Source of the DNA: Methanobrevibacter_A sp964547125
Lineage (GTDB): Archaea > Methanobacteriota > Methanobacteria > Methanobacteriales > Methanobacteriaceae
Assembly: GCA_964547125.1 (NCBI GenBank)
Contig: CAZJLS010000016.1
Coordinates: 1 to 27,986 of the forward strand
Direction of reading: 5' to 3'
Length of the DNA: 27,986 nt
The notes under the pieces were generated by a model. It saw only the letters and a program-made list of their open reading frames with translations, made no database searches and was not told where the DNA came from. The position numbers were made by a program, and so were the translations under genes. Shown here one piece after another: positions 7,264 to 15,922 of the stretch; within the stretch, counting starts at the first letter, position 1, and every line of letters begins with the position of its first letter.

Positions 7264-9135
7264 ATGTCATATGATTGGGAAGAATTAGGACTTAAAATGG
7301 GTTTAGAAGTTCATCAACAATTAAACACAAAACACAAATTATTCTGTCCATGTCCAACAGAATTATTAGACGATAATTTTGATAGTGAAATTAAACGTGT
7401 TTTAAGACCAACACAAAGTGAACTTGGACAAATTGATGCAGCTGCATATCATGAATCATTACAAAAACAACGATTTAATTATGAATCATACCACACACAT
7501 ACTTGTCTTGTTGAAACTGATGATGAACCTCCACATGAGTTAAATCAAGAAGCATTAGATATTAGTGTTACATTAGCTTGTCTTTTAAATATGCATGTTG
7601 TAGATGAGTTCCATACAATGAGAAAACAAGTAATTGATGGAAGTAACACAAGTGGATTTCAAAGAACCGGCTTACTTGCAACAAACGGATATTTAGAAAC
7701 ACCTTACGGTAAAGTTAAAATCGAAACATTAGGATTAGAAGAAGATGCTGCAAGAAGAGTTGACACTGATGGAGAATACACTGAATTCCGTCTAGATCGT
7801 CTTGGAATACCTCTTGCTGAAATAACAACAGATCCAAGTGTTCATAATCCAGATGCAATACAGCATGTAGCATATATGATTGGTCAAGTTTTAAGAAGTA
7901 CTAATGTTAAAAGAGGATTAGGGACCATTCGTCAGGATTTAAACATTAGTATAAGTAAAGGTGAACGTGTTGAGATTAAAGGTGTTCAAGATTTAGAATT
8001 AATGCCTGAAATTGTTGAAAGAGAAGTAACACGTCAATTAAAACTAGTGGAAATAAAAGAAACTTTAGAAAAGAGAAATGCTAGTGTGGATGAAAAAATC
8101 TATGATATAGATGAAGTTTTCAAAGATAGTGAAAGTAAAATTATAAAAAGTGCTGAATCTGTGAAAGCTGTGATATTGAAAGGATTTGATGGGCTTATTG
8201 GATTAGAAGTTCAACCTGGTCGAAGATTTGGAACTGAACTTTCAAGTTATGCTAAAAAACGTGGAGTTCGTGGATTATTCCATACTGATGAACTTCCAGC
8301 ATATGGTATTACACAAGAAGAAGTGGATAAACTTAGAGAATACTTAAAAGTAGAACCAGAAGATAGTATTATTATTGTTGCAGAAAAAGAAGAAACTGCA
8401 ATAAGTGCATTAGAAGAAGTTATACGCAGAGCAAAATTAGCATTTGAGGGTGTTGTTCCAGAGACACGTAAATGTTTAGAAGATGGTAATACTGAATATA
8501 TGCGCCCTCTTGCAACAGCAAACAGAATGTATCTTGAAACAGATATTCCACTATTCCAAATAAGTAAAGATTATGTTGAAAATATTAATAATAACTTACC
8601 AGAATTGCCTGATGAGAAATACGAAAGAATATTAAAAGAATATAATCTAAGTGAAGACTTAACAAAACAATTAGTGAGAAATCAAGAGGCAGATATCTTC
8701 GAAAAAATCATAGCTGAAGTTGATGTTGAACACACACCTGTTGCAAGTGTTCTTGCATATGATTTAAAAGAAATACAAAGAGATAATCACAACACAGAAA
8801 ACATTACATTAGAAAAACTAATATGTATGTTCCAATTATTAAGTGATAAGAAAATAAGTAAAGATGCATTAAATAAATTATTAATCTTAATTAGTGATAA
8901 TCCTGAAAAAACACCCGAAGAGCTTGCAAATGAAAACAATCTCACATTATTAAGTGATGAAGATGTTGAAAAAATCATAAGCGAAATCTGTGAAAAAAAT
9001 GCAAATATGATACAAGAACGTCAAATGGGTGCAATGGGACCGTTAATGGGAATGAGTATGAAACAATTGAAAGGAAAAGCAGATGGAAGTATTGTAAACA
9101 AGATTGTTAGAGAAGAAATCCAAAAAAGACTATAA
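7264..9135 (+). CDS. gatE: Glutamyl-tRNA(Gln) amidotransferase subunit E
   Basis: This is the tRNA-binding and ATP-dependent kinase/transamidase subunit of GatDE, found only in archaea. It is 623 residues, the normal length. The GatB-type cradle carries GLEVHQQLNTKHKLF (13-27), the CPCP pair (28-31), ETDDEPPHELN (84-94) and GVQDLELMPEIVEREV. An AspRS-like GAD insertion lies around residues 275-400, which separates GatE from bacterial GatB, and a helical YqeY-like tail with GAMGPLMGMSMKQLKGKADG closes the protein. GGAGG precedes the ATG. Together with gatD it means this organism makes Gln-tRNA indirectly and needs no glutaminyl-tRNA synthetase. Confidence 0.96.
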   Translation: MSYDWEELGLKMGLEVHQQLNTKHKLFCPCPTELLDDNFDSEIKRVLRPTQSELGQIDAAAYHESLQKQRFNYESYHTHTCLVETDDEPPHELNQEALDISVTLACLLNMHVVDEFHTMRKQVIDGSNTSGFQRTGLLATNGYLETPYGKVKIETLGLEEDAARRVDTDGEYTEFRLDRLGIPLAEITTDPSVHNPDAIQHVAYMIGQVLRSTNVKRGLGTIRQDLNISISKGERVEIKGVQDLELMPEIVEREVTRQLKLVEIKETLEKRNASVDEKIYDIDEVFKDSESKIIKSAESVKAVILKGFDGLIGLEVQPGRRFGTELSSYAKKRGVRGLFHTDELPAYGITQEEVDKLREYLKVEPEDSIIIVAEKEETAISALEEVIRRAKLAFEGVVPETRKCLEDGNTEYMRPLATANRMYLETDIPLFQISKDYVENINNNLPELPDEKYERILKEYNLSEDLTKQLVRNQEADIFEKIIAEVDVEHTPVASVLAYDLKEIQRDNHNTENITLEKLICMFQLLSDKKISKDALNKLLILISDNPEKTPEELANENNLTLLSDEDVEKIISEICEKNANMIQERQMGAMGPLMGMSMKQLKGKADGSIVNKIVREEIQKRL

Positions 9136-9148
9136 ATAAGGGATTTTT

Positions 9149-10054
9149 ATGGAATATGATATTATTATAATAGGTGCAGGACCTGCAGGTCTAACAAGTG
9201 GAATATATGCTGGAAGACAAAATAGTAAAACATTAATAATTGATAAAGGAATAACTGGAGGTTTAGGTTTAGAAGTACCTGAAATGGAAAACTATCCAGG
9301 AATAGCAAATATTAACGGAATGGCACTTATAAAAGATACAAAAGAACAATGCTTAAAATATAATGTCGATATCCATGAATTTGAAGAAATAATAAACATA
9401 GAAAAAGGAGAGAAGTTCACTGTAAGTACAAATAAAGATACTTACACCACTTCTTCAATTATTATTGCAACAGGCTCAACACACAGAAAACTAACAGTTC
9501 CAGGTGAAGAAGAATATCTTGGAAGAGGAGTATCATATTGTGCAACCTGTGATGGAATGTTTTTTAATAATAAAGAAGTTCTAGTAGTTGGAGGAGGAAA
9601 TACTGCAACACAAGAAGCAATATATTTATCTAATCTTGGATGTAAAGTCAGTATTGTTCACAGAAGAGATGAATTACGTTCACAAAGATACTTACAAGAT
9701 TTAATAAAAGAAAAAAATATTAATGTAATTTGGAATAGTAATGTAATTGAAATTAAAGGAAACGAGAAAGTAGAAAGTGTAATTTTAAAAGATACTGGCG
9801 GAAAAATTAGTGAAGTGAAAACTGATGCTGTTTTTGTAGCAATTGGAGATATTCCTCAAAATGAAATAGGTAAACTATTAAATGTGGAATTAGATGAAAA
9901 CGGTTACATTATTACCGATAAAGAGCAAAAAACGAATATTCCTTATGTTTATAGTGCAGGCGATGTTACTGGCGGTGTTAAACAATGGATTGTTGCTTGT
10001 GGAGAAGGTGCTATTGCAAGTACAAGTGCTTTTAATGACTTACAAAAAAAATAG
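9149..10054 (+). CDS. trxB: Thioredoxin reductase
   Basis: A low-molecular-weight FAD- and probably NADPH-dependent disulfide reductase of 301 residues. FAD-binding GAGPAG is at 9-14, the redox-active CATC at 131-134, a second Rossmann GGGNTA at 148-153, HRRDELR (171-177, the usual NADPH phosphate contact), and the C-terminal FAD motif SAGDVTGGVKQW. The basic HRR motif argues for NADPH rather than F420 as donor, but methanogen enzymes vary. It begins 13 bases after gatE behind AGGGAT and is probably the last gene of the operon. No thioredoxin gene is adjacent. Confidence 0.92.
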   Translation: MEYDIIIIGAGPAGLTSGIYAGRQNSKTLIIDKGITGGLGLEVPEMENYPGIANINGMALIKDTKEQCLKYNVDIHEFEEIINIEKGEKFTVSTNKDTYTTSSIIIATGSTHRKLTVPGEEEYLGRGVSYCATCDGMFFNNKEVLVVGGGNTATQEAIYLSNLGCKVSIVHRRDELRSQRYLQDLIKEKNINVIWNSNVIEIKGNEKVESVILKDTGGKISEVKTDAVFVAIGDIPQNEIGKLLNVELDENGYIITDKEQKTNIPYVYSAGDVTGGVKQWIVACGEGAIASTSAFNDLQKK

Positions 10055-10105
10055 AAAATTAACACTAATAAGAAAAAGAATTTGAAGTTAAATAGAGTAT
10101 TTTAT

Positions 10106-10249
10106 TTAATATCTTTCTGTTAAGAATAAGTATATTAAAAGTGCTATTATAAGAACAACAATTACTGGTAATAACCACATAAATACTTGGAAAATGATTA
10201 CTGCAATTATGATAGCCAATATAGCATATATTAAAGTTTTTAATTCCAT
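10106..10249 (-). CDS. 47-residue single-helix membrane peptide
   Basis: A short minus-strand gene in the trxB-guaA spacer. The product starts MELKTLIYAILAIIIAVIIF, continues with QVFMWLLPVIVVLIIALLIY and ends LFLTERY, stop TAA. It is almost entirely hydrophobic with a charged tail, so it could form one long or two tight membrane helices. No ribosome site precedes the ATG. A TATA-like TTTAAATAATAT lies about 26 bases upstream (10269-10280), which fits leaderless transcription. It converges on trxB and diverges from guaAA. I do not recognise a family. Coding status rests on the clean hydrophobic frame and the promoter spacing. Confidence 0.55.
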   Translation of the reverse strand: MELKTLIYAILAIIIAVIIFQVFMWLLPVIVVLIIALLIYLFLTERY

Positions 10250-10260
10250 AAATATATAAT

Positions 10261-10320
10261 AATATATAATATTATTTAAAACTTACCAAAAAATAAAATA
10301 AAATAAAATATTGTGAGATT
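10261..10320. promoter_or_regulatory. Divergent promoter region, small peptide / guaAA
   Basis: An AT-box cluster (10261-10281) can serve both directions. Four AAAAT units follow in tandem (about 10290-10309), and then GTGAG (10313-10317), the likely ribosome site for the ATG at 10327. Confidence 0.35.
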
Positions 10321-10326
10321 TTTCAT

Positions 10327-10887
10327 ATGAGTCAAATTATAGTAATAAATAATCGAGGTCAATACAACCATAGAATACAGAGAAGTTTAAAATATTTAAA
10401 TATTCCTTCTGAATTAGTTGATAATAGTTTAAGTGTGGATGAAATTTTAGCTAAAGATCCATGTGGTTTAATCCTTGGTGGAGGACCATCTGTAGAAGGT
10501 GCGGGAAATACAACCGAATATATTGAAAATATTGATGTTCCAATTCTTGGAATATGTTTAGGTCATCAATTACTTGCAAAAACTTATGGTGGGGAAGTTA
10601 CTAGTAGTGAAACTGAAAGTTATGCTCAAGTAAATATTAATATAATTGAAGAAGAAGAATTATTCATGGGTTTAGGAGATAATATGGAAGTTTGGAGTAG
10701 TCATAAAGATGAAGTGAAGACTTTACCCGACGAGTTTAAAATTATTGCAGACAGTAATTTATGTGATATTGAAGCCATAAAACACAAATCTTTAGATGTT
10801 TATGGTATACAGTTCCATCCAGAAGTTCACACCACACCTAAAGGTGATGTTATCTTCAATAATTTTTATAATATTTGTAAAAAATAA
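10327..10887 (+). CDS. guaAA: GMP synthase glutaminase subunit A
   Basis: The class I glutamine amidotransferase subunit that supplies ammonia for conversion of XMP to GMP. In 186 residues it shows the oxyanion region LGGGPS, the nucleophile elbow GICLGHQ with Cys77, and the catalytic His164/Glu166 in GIQFHPEVH. Archaea usually split GMP synthetase in two genes, and the partner ATP-PPase subunit is at 11632-12558, but on the opposite strand with a DUF4013 gene between. The stop lies nine bases from the convergent DUF4013 gene. Confidence 0.93.
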   Translation: MSQIIVINNRGQYNHRIQRSLKYLNIPSELVDNSLSVDEILAKDPCGLILGGGPSVEGAGNTTEYIENIDVPILGICLGHQLLAKTYGGEVTSSETESYAQVNINIIEEEELFMGLGDNMEVWSSHKDEVKTLPDEFKIIADSNLCDIEAIKHKSLDVYGIQFHPEVHTTPKGDVIFNNFYNICKK

Positions 10888-10896
10888 TACTTCAAA

Positions 10897-11625
10897 TTAA
10901 TCTAATATGTATTCTTTATAAACCAAACCCATTGAACGGTATTGTAATAAAAAGACTATGATTGAAACTAATGAAGCAGAAAGTGGTGCCACATCATTTA
11001 AAAATTCCACAATAAACAAGAATATTGATATTAATAATATTAACTTAGTATATCCCATCATATAATTTCTAACACCAATGATTCTTATTTTTCCCCATAT
11101 ATCCCTTAATTTAAATGCATTTAATAAATTATCTGTTTCTGCAAAACTTGATATTGCTATTTCATAAAAAAATATAGAAATGTAAGATATTATTAAAAAC
11201 AATACTATATAAATTAAAAAGTTTATAGGATTTGCTAAAAACATTTGATAAAAATCTAGACCATGAAAAAATAATTCTTCAAGTTCAAATATTTTATAAA
11301 ATCCCAATGAATGTGTTAAAAATTCCAATACTATATTTTGTGGAATTGTATAAAAGAATGTTATCACGAACAATTCCATTCCACCAATTATAATTTTTTT
11401 TGGACGTATTTTAGGTAGTCTTTCCCCACCTTTTATGGTATCTCTTATTATTTCTAATCCATAACCTGTTATTAATATATGAACAATAAATCCTAAAATA
11501 GGTGAAGTAACAAAATGATCTGAAAAAAGAAAAAGTGAATATAGTAGCATCACTATTAAAACTAGAAATGCTACATTTGCAGTTGAATAATAATATAAAT
11601 CTTGTAATTTATCTTTAAATATCAT
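10897..11625 (-). CDS. DUF4013-like polytopic membrane protein
   Basis: A membrane protein of 242 residues with about six hydrophobic segments. The DUF4013 hallmark is the loop after the first helix pair, ITGYGLEIIRDTIKGGERLP, compared with the QGYMLDI loop of the paralogue at 2691-3401. It starts six bases after the guaAB stop with no clear ribosome site of its own, so translation is probably coupled to guaAB. The link between a GMP synthetase subunit and this family is unexplained. Function unknown. Confidence 0.65.
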   Translation of the reverse strand: MIFKDKLQDLYYYSTANVAFLVLIVMLLYSLFLFSDHFVTSPILGFIVHILITGYGLEIIRDTIKGGERLPKIRPKKIIIGGMELFVITFFYTIPQNIVLEFLTHSLGFYKIFELEELFFHGLDFYQMFLANPINFLIYIVLFLIISYISIFFYEIAISSFAETDNLLNAFKLRDIWGKIRIIGVRNYMMGYTKLILLISIFLFIVEFLNDVAPLSASLVSIIVFLLQYRSMGLVYKEYILD

Positions 11626-11631
11626 ATATTT

Positions 11632-12558
11632 TTAAGCGAATTCTATTGTGCTTGGTGGTTTGTCACTTACACTTAGTGCTACATGTGTTACTTCTGGCAC
11701 TTCGCTTGTTATTCTTTGAGATATTTTTTTAGTTATTTCCCATGGTATTTCTGGTACATATGCTGTCATTGCATCTATACTGTTTATGAGTCTTACTACT
11801 ACTAGGTATCCGAAGTCTCTTTGATCTCCTTTTACTCCTGTTACTTTAGTATCTGTTAAGACTGCGAAGTATTGCCATAATGTTTTATCTAGTTCTGCTT
11901 TTTCTATTTCTTCTCTTACTATGGCGTCTGCTTCTTGTGAGATTCTTACGTTTTCACGGTTTAATGGTCCAATTGTTCTTACTGCTAGTCCTGGTCCTGG
12001 GAATGGTTGTCTTTGTACGAGTTTTTCTGGTAGTTTTAGTTCTTGTCCTATTTCTCTTACTTCGTCTTTGTATAGTTCTCTTATTGGTTCTACTACTTCT
12101 AGTACCATTCCACTTGGTAGTGCTAGGTTGTGATGTGATTTTATGTTTCCTTCAGATTCTATCCAGTCTGGTGCTATGGTTCCTTGTACTAGGTATTTTG
12201 CTCCTATTTTTTCTGCCTCTCTTTCGAATACATCGATGAATACTTTTCCAATTATTTTTCTTTTTTCTTCTGGGTCGTATATTCCTTCTAATGCTTTGAA
12301 ATATTCATCTGATGCATCAACATATTTGAAATTTAATCTTTCTTCAAATGTTTCACATACTTGTTCTGCTTCGCCTTTACGTAGTAATCCGTGGTTTACG
12401 AATACTGCAGTTAAGTTATCCCCTATTGCTTCGCTTACAAGGACACTGCAGACACTACTATCTACACCCCCAGATAATGCTATTATTGCTTTTTCATCAC
12501 CAATTTCTTCTTTTATTTCTTTTATTGCATTGGTTATGAATTCTTCTGGATTAAACAT
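11632..12558 (-). CDS. guaAB: GMP synthase ATP-pyrophosphatase subunit B
   Basis: It adenylates XMP at C2 so that ammonia from subunit A can give GMP. It is 308 residues, typical for the archaeal free-standing subunit. The PP-loop SGGVDSS is at 29-35, followed by the C-terminal dimerisation/XMP-binding region with RQPFPGPGLAVRTIGP, VTGVKGDQRDFGYLVVVR and the terminal SDKPPSTIEFA. AGGG precedes the ATG. It lies 25 bases after the acidic 94-residue gene and six before the DUF4013 gene, forming a three-gene minus-strand operon. Confidence 0.95.
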   Translation of the reverse strand: MFNPEEFITNAIKEIKEEIGDEKAIIALSGGVDSSVCSVLVSEAIGDNLTAVFVNHGLLRKGEAEQVCETFEERLNFKYVDASDEYFKALEGIYDPEEKRKIIGKVFIDVFEREAEKIGAKYLVQGTIAPDWIESEGNIKSHHNLALPSGMVLEVVEPIRELYKDEVREIGQELKLPEKLVQRQPFPGPGLAVRTIGPLNRENVRISQEADAIVREEIEKAELDKTLWQYFAVLTDTKVTGVKGDQRDFGYLVVVRLINSIDAMTAYVPEIPWEITKKISQRITSEVPEVTHVALSVSDKPPSTIEFA

Positions 12559-12583
12559 TTTATATTCCCTTTTTTTACTTTTT

Positions 12584-12868
12584 TTATTCCACGTATTCTA
12601 CGCCTTCGTCAACATCTTCTTCTTCTGGTTCGTATTCATTTACAATATCAAAGAGTATTTTTTCTAAACCATTTTCTTTTCCTTCGGCTAATGCTGTCAT
12701 TATTTCATCATATTTTACATATTTTTCTATTTTTATTGCTTTTTGACCAATTCCTGATATTCTGAAGTTTTGTTCATCACCACCTATTGGAATATTGAGT
12801 TTTTCTTTTTTAATCCCTTGTTTGTTATCTACTGCTTTATTCATTAATTCCTCAACATCATTTATCAT
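12584..12868 (-). CDS. Small acidic protein of unknown function
   Basis: A soluble 94-residue protein. The first 40 residues are mixed charge (MINDVEELMNKAVDNKQGIK), the middle has LNIPIGGDEQNFRISGIGQK, and the C-terminal ten to fifteen residues are almost all Glu/Asp/Val (EPEEEDVDEGVEYVE). No membrane segment or known motif is seen. GGGAG lies 11 bases before the ATG. It is first in the operon with guaAB, so its expression is tied to GMP synthesis. The acidic tail could mimic nucleic acid or bind metal, but this is speculation. Confidence 0.7.
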   Translation of the reverse strand: MINDVEELMNKAVDNKQGIKKEKLNIPIGGDEQNFRISGIGQKAIKIEKYVKYDEIMTALAEGKENGLEKILFDIVNEYEPEEEDVDEGVEYVE

Positions 12869-12985
12869 AATATTCTAAACTCCCAGTTAATTTTTTTAAA
12901 TTTTTTAAAATTATAATAAAAATAGTATATATTTAATACAATATAAAATAATTTATAAACTGAAAATTTTTTTTTGAGGAAAGTA
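12869..12985. promoter_or_regulatory. Divergent promoter region, guaAB operon / nreA
   Basis: A 117-base, nearly pure A+T spacer between two divergent genes, with TATATATTTAATA-like (about 12929-12941) and ATTTATAAA-like (12951-12959) boxes. GAGG at 12976-12979 is the ribosome site for the plus-strand gene. Individual start sites cannot be resolved by eye. Confidence 0.4.
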
Positions 12986-14164
12986 ATGGCTAAAACTAGT
13001 AAAAATGCATATCTTGAGAAATTAACTAAGAATACTCAGATGAAATCTGTTAAAGTTGGAAAGGATTTAGAGGGTAGTACTCCTCCATCAGTTTTTATTG
13101 GTCGTTGGAATTATCCTAAAGTTTATGCTGGTCCAATGATAACTACTATTAAAGGTGATAGTAGTATGTTTGATTCCCCTGAGTCTTGGTTAAGTGATAA
13201 TAAAACTCAAGATGAGATTATTAATTATCGTTTGAATCTTGTAAGAGGTAAACAATTATTACGTATTAATGATTTAGATAATCCTTTAGTTGATAAACTT
13301 ACGGATATTTCTCTTGCTAAAACTTCAACTGATAGTGAGGCTAAATTTGGTAAAACTCCCCGTGGGAGTATGTTATCAGAAGATAGTGAGCCTCATGGTC
13401 CAAGTGCTGTTCTTGAAGAGTTTAATATTGATGCTGTTAAATGGGATAGGAAATTAGAAAAATCTTATTATGATACTGATTTAAGAGCCCGTGATGCAGT
13501 GATGTATTTGCATGATAAAGATATTCCCTTTTCTAATATGCAAAAAGCATTTAGTGTTGGTGCTTTTGGTTTGAAAAATAAGCGTAAGCTTGTTCCAACC
13601 CGTTGGAGTATAACTGCTTGTGATACTACAATTGCAGATGAATTATTGAAAGAAGTTAGACATTATCCTACAATTGATTCATACCAAGTATTTGAATATT
13701 ATAGTCTTAAAAATAAGTATGTTATTATTTTAATGCCCATGGAGTGGCAATATGAGTGGACAGAAGCATTTTTAAAACTTATTGGTAAGGAAGAATTAAT
13801 ATTCAGTGATTATGAATTAAATTCCGGTAAAAAAGAATACAGTACTGTAGGAGGATGTTTCTACACTGCAAAAATGGCAGTATTAGAATACTTGCAGGAG
13901 AAAAAGAAACAGGCAGGATTAATAATCTTACGTGAAGCATATACTGGATATGTTCCTCTTGGAGTGTTTAATGTTCGTGAAAACATACGTTCTGCTATGC
14001 ATGAAGAATATAAAGAATTTGAAACCTTAAAAGAAAGTTTAAAATATGCAGGAACACAATTGAAAATTCCAATTAGCAAATATGTTAAAATAAGCACATT
14101 ACTAAACGAATTATTACACACTCGCCAAACAACCTTAGATGCATACTTTAAAAGGAGTAAATAA
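12986..14164 (+). CDS. nreA: Nre-family DNA repair protein with PCNA-binding motif
   Basis: An archaeal Nre (DUF650/DUF651) protein of 392 residues, implicated in repair of DNA damage in haloarchaea. The family signature GRWNYPKVYAGPM occurs near the N terminus, followed by DDLRAR-like and RWSITACD elements typical of the family. The last residues are QTTLDAYFKRSK, with QTTLDAYF (14126-14149) a perfect PIP box (Q-x-x-hydrophobic-x-x-aromatic-aromatic), so it should dock on the PCNA clamp. No Cys4 zinc finger is seen near the N terminus. ATG 12986 is chosen because GAGG sits six bases upstream; the in-frame TTG at 12974 overlaps that site. Confidence 0.88.
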   Translation: MAKTSKNAYLEKLTKNTQMKSVKVGKDLEGSTPPSVFIGRWNYPKVYAGPMITTIKGDSSMFDSPESWLSDNKTQDEIINYRLNLVRGKQLLRINDLDNPLVDKLTDISLAKTSTDSEAKFGKTPRGSMLSEDSEPHGPSAVLEEFNIDAVKWDRKLEKSYYDTDLRARDAVMYLHDKDIPFSNMQKAFSVGAFGLKNKRKLVPTRWSITACDTTIADELLKEVRHYPTIDSYQVFEYYSLKNKYVIILMPMEWQYEWTEAFLKLIGKEELIFSDYELNSGKKEYSTVGGCFYTAKMAVLEYLQEKKKQAGLIILREAYTGYVPLGVFNVRENIRSAMHEEYKEFETLKESLKYAGTQLKIPISKYVKISTLLNELLHTRQTTLDAYFKRSK

Positions 14165-14170
14165 GATAAA

Positions 14171-14596
14171 ATGACAAGAATACCACTAAATTTATATATG
14201 ACATATATAATACGCGGATATGATAAATTTATTAAAGAAAAAATTGATGAAAACGAAATAAGTCCCAGTGACATACCATTTTTAATAGGAATATATCATA
14301 ATGAAGGTGCATCGCAAAATGAAATATCCGCATCATACAGAGTAACAGAAGCATACATTACAAAAATATTAAACAAACTTCAAAAAAACGAACTAATAAA
14401 AAAAGAATATTCTCCAGAAAAGAAAACACGTAAACTTATCTATTTAACAGAAAAAGGAAAAAGTGTCTGTGAACAATCAATAAAATATATTCAGGAGTGG
14501 GAAGATTATATAACAAGTGATTTGAACACTGAAGAGAAAGAAAAATTTGAAGAAAGCTTTGAAAAAATTGCACAAAAATCAATTAATATAGGATAA
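14171..14596 (+). CDS. MarR-family transcription regulator
   Basis: A winged-helix regulator of 141 residues. After an N-terminal dimerisation helix come the recognition helix region GASQNEISASYRVTEAYITKILNKL and the wing KKEYSPEKKTRKLIYLTEKGK, both characteristic of MarR. The final helix completes the dimer interface. It lies six bases after nreA, with its ribosome site GGAG inside the nreA tail, and is followed five bases later by an unknown gene, so it probably controls the 14171-15884 or 14171-17560 group. Effector unknown. Confidence 0.85.
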   Translation: MTRIPLNLYMTYIIRGYDKFIKEKIDENEISPSDIPFLIGIYHNEGASQNEISASYRVTEAYITKILNKLQKNELIKKEYSPEKKTRKLIYLTEKGKSVCEQSIKYIQEWEDYITSDLNTEEKEKFEESFEKIAQKSINIG

Positions 14597-14601
14597 TTAT
14601 A

Positions 14602-14937
14602 ATGGATAAACTAAAAACAAGATTCTTAACACACAATCTTATTAATACAAGTTATATTATTGGTAGTATTGAACAAAAACTAATAAACTATGAAAATACT
14701 CATGATAAAGAAAGTATACTTATAGATTTAGATGTAAGTACAATGTTTATTAATGAATTAAATAGTGATGAATTCATATCTGATGAATTTAAAAAACAAT
14801 ACTATACATTAATAGATGAGATAAAAGAAAATCTTGAGAATGGAAAAATAGAAGATATGACACTTAAAGATGCTCATAATATATTAAGTGATTTGGAAAA
14901 AGATCTTACAGAACAAATAATATACATAATAAAATAA
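14602..14937 (+). CDS. Helical protein of unknown function, 111 residues
   Basis: A soluble, Lys/Glu/Asn/Ile-rich protein predicted to be all helix, from KTRFLTHNLINTSYIIGSI to DLEKDLTEQIIYIIK. No recognisable motif, no membrane segment and no cysteine. AGGAT precedes the ATG. It is set between the MarR gene and a PLP enzyme, with short gaps of 5 and 17 bases, so it is cotranscribed with both. Confidence 0.6.
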   Translation: MDKLKTRFLTHNLINTSYIIGSIEQKLINYENTHDKESILIDLDVSTMFINELNSDEFISDEFKKQYYTLIDEIKENLENGKIEDMTLKDAHNILSDLEKDLTEQIIYIIK

Positions 14938-14954
14938 ACTGTGGAAAAAATAGA

Positions 14955-15884
14955 ATGGAATTAAAATATAGAACATCCCATAAATCTGTAAAAAATGCTG
15001 ATGAGGAAGAAGTTATAGGGAAAATATTGAATTTAACCAAACATGATACTGCTAAGATTGTTAATAGTGGAAATAGCAGTATACTTCTTGCAATGAGTAA
15101 TATAAAAGGGAGGATAATATTACCTAATCAAGGAGCTTGGCATGGTTTTAAACAAGCAGCTAAACTATTAAATAAAGAAGTGATAATTTTACCTACAGAT
15201 AATGGACTGGTAAAAAAGGAGTATCTTGAAACAATACCTAGTGGAGATTGTGCTTTATTTTTAACAAGTTTTGCAGGTTATACTGCCGAACAGGACATAA
15301 AAGAAATAAGTAGATATTGTAAAAAAGAAGATATAGTTCTTGTAGAAGATGTGTCTGGAAGTATAAGTGATCCTGATGAAAAATTATCTAATGGGAAATA
15401 TTCTGATATTATTGTAGGTAGTACTGGTTCTCCTAAAATGATTAATGCTGAGTATGGTGGTTTTATAACAACCAGTATTTCTGATTTTTTTAAGGATTCT
15501 AATTATTTGGTTAATTGTTTAAAAGTGAATTCTAATACAATAAATCAGATTAATGTTGAATTAAATTATGTTGAGGATAATTTTATTAAAACTGTTGATG
15601 CATGTAATTATATTAAAAAAGAGTTAGAGGATTATGTGGTACATGCTGATAAGCGTGGAGTTAATGTTATTTTTGAAAGTAGTGATAAAAATATTAGTAG
15701 AATGCTTAGAGAAGAGATTAAATTAGATAATGGTAAAAGTATAATTACTCGTTGTCCTAATTATAATCGTTTGAAAGTGAAAGGTTTTGCACTTGAAGTT
15801 AAAAATTTAGATACTTCATCATTTAGAAAAGATAATTTAGATGAAATTATAAATATTATAGAAAGAGCTATTTTGAAAAATTAA
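14955..15884 (+). CDS. PLP-dependent fold type I enzyme, aminotransferase/SelA-like
   Basis: A 309-residue protein with the topology of fold-I PLP enzymes. SGNSSILLAM (38-47) fits the phosphate-binding turn, EDVSGS with Asp132 fits the residue contacting the pyridine nitrogen, and GSTGSPKMINAEYGGF with Lys161 fits the Schiff-base lysine. It is shorter than most aminotransferases (about 370-400), mainly at the C terminus. Related archaeal proteins are annotated as DegT/SelA-like PLP proteins without known reaction. The gene sits with a MarR regulator and an unknown protein. Substrate unknown; amino-sugar or cysteine-desulfurase-like chemistry are both possible. Confidence 0.6.
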   Translation: MELKYRTSHKSVKNADEEEVIGKILNLTKHDTAKIVNSGNSSILLAMSNIKGRIILPNQGAWHGFKQAAKLLNKEVIILPTDNGLVKKEYLETIPSGDCALFLTSFAGYTAEQDIKEISRYCKKEDIVLVEDVSGSISDPDEKLSNGKYSDIIVGSTGSPKMINAEYGGFITTSISDFFKDSNYLVNCLKVNSNTINQINVELNYVEDNFIKTVDACNYIKKELEDYVVHADKRGVNVIFESSDKNISRMLREEIKLDNGKSIITRCPNYNRLKVKGFALEVKNLDTSSFRKDNLDEIINIIERAILKN

Positions 15885-15922
15885 TTAAATGGGAGTAGTT
15901 TTTTATATCATCTGTAGATAAT

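Noticed and set aside
10290..10309. AAAAT tandem units as a phase-variable repeat
   Set aside because: Only four units in a very A+T-rich leader. A change would not alter a reading frame and the promoter spacing is not clearly affected.
11880..12667. Several plus-strand frames opposite guaAB
   Set aside because: They lie antisense to a gene with complete catalytic motifs and consist of Leu/Val/Ser runs expected from its complement.
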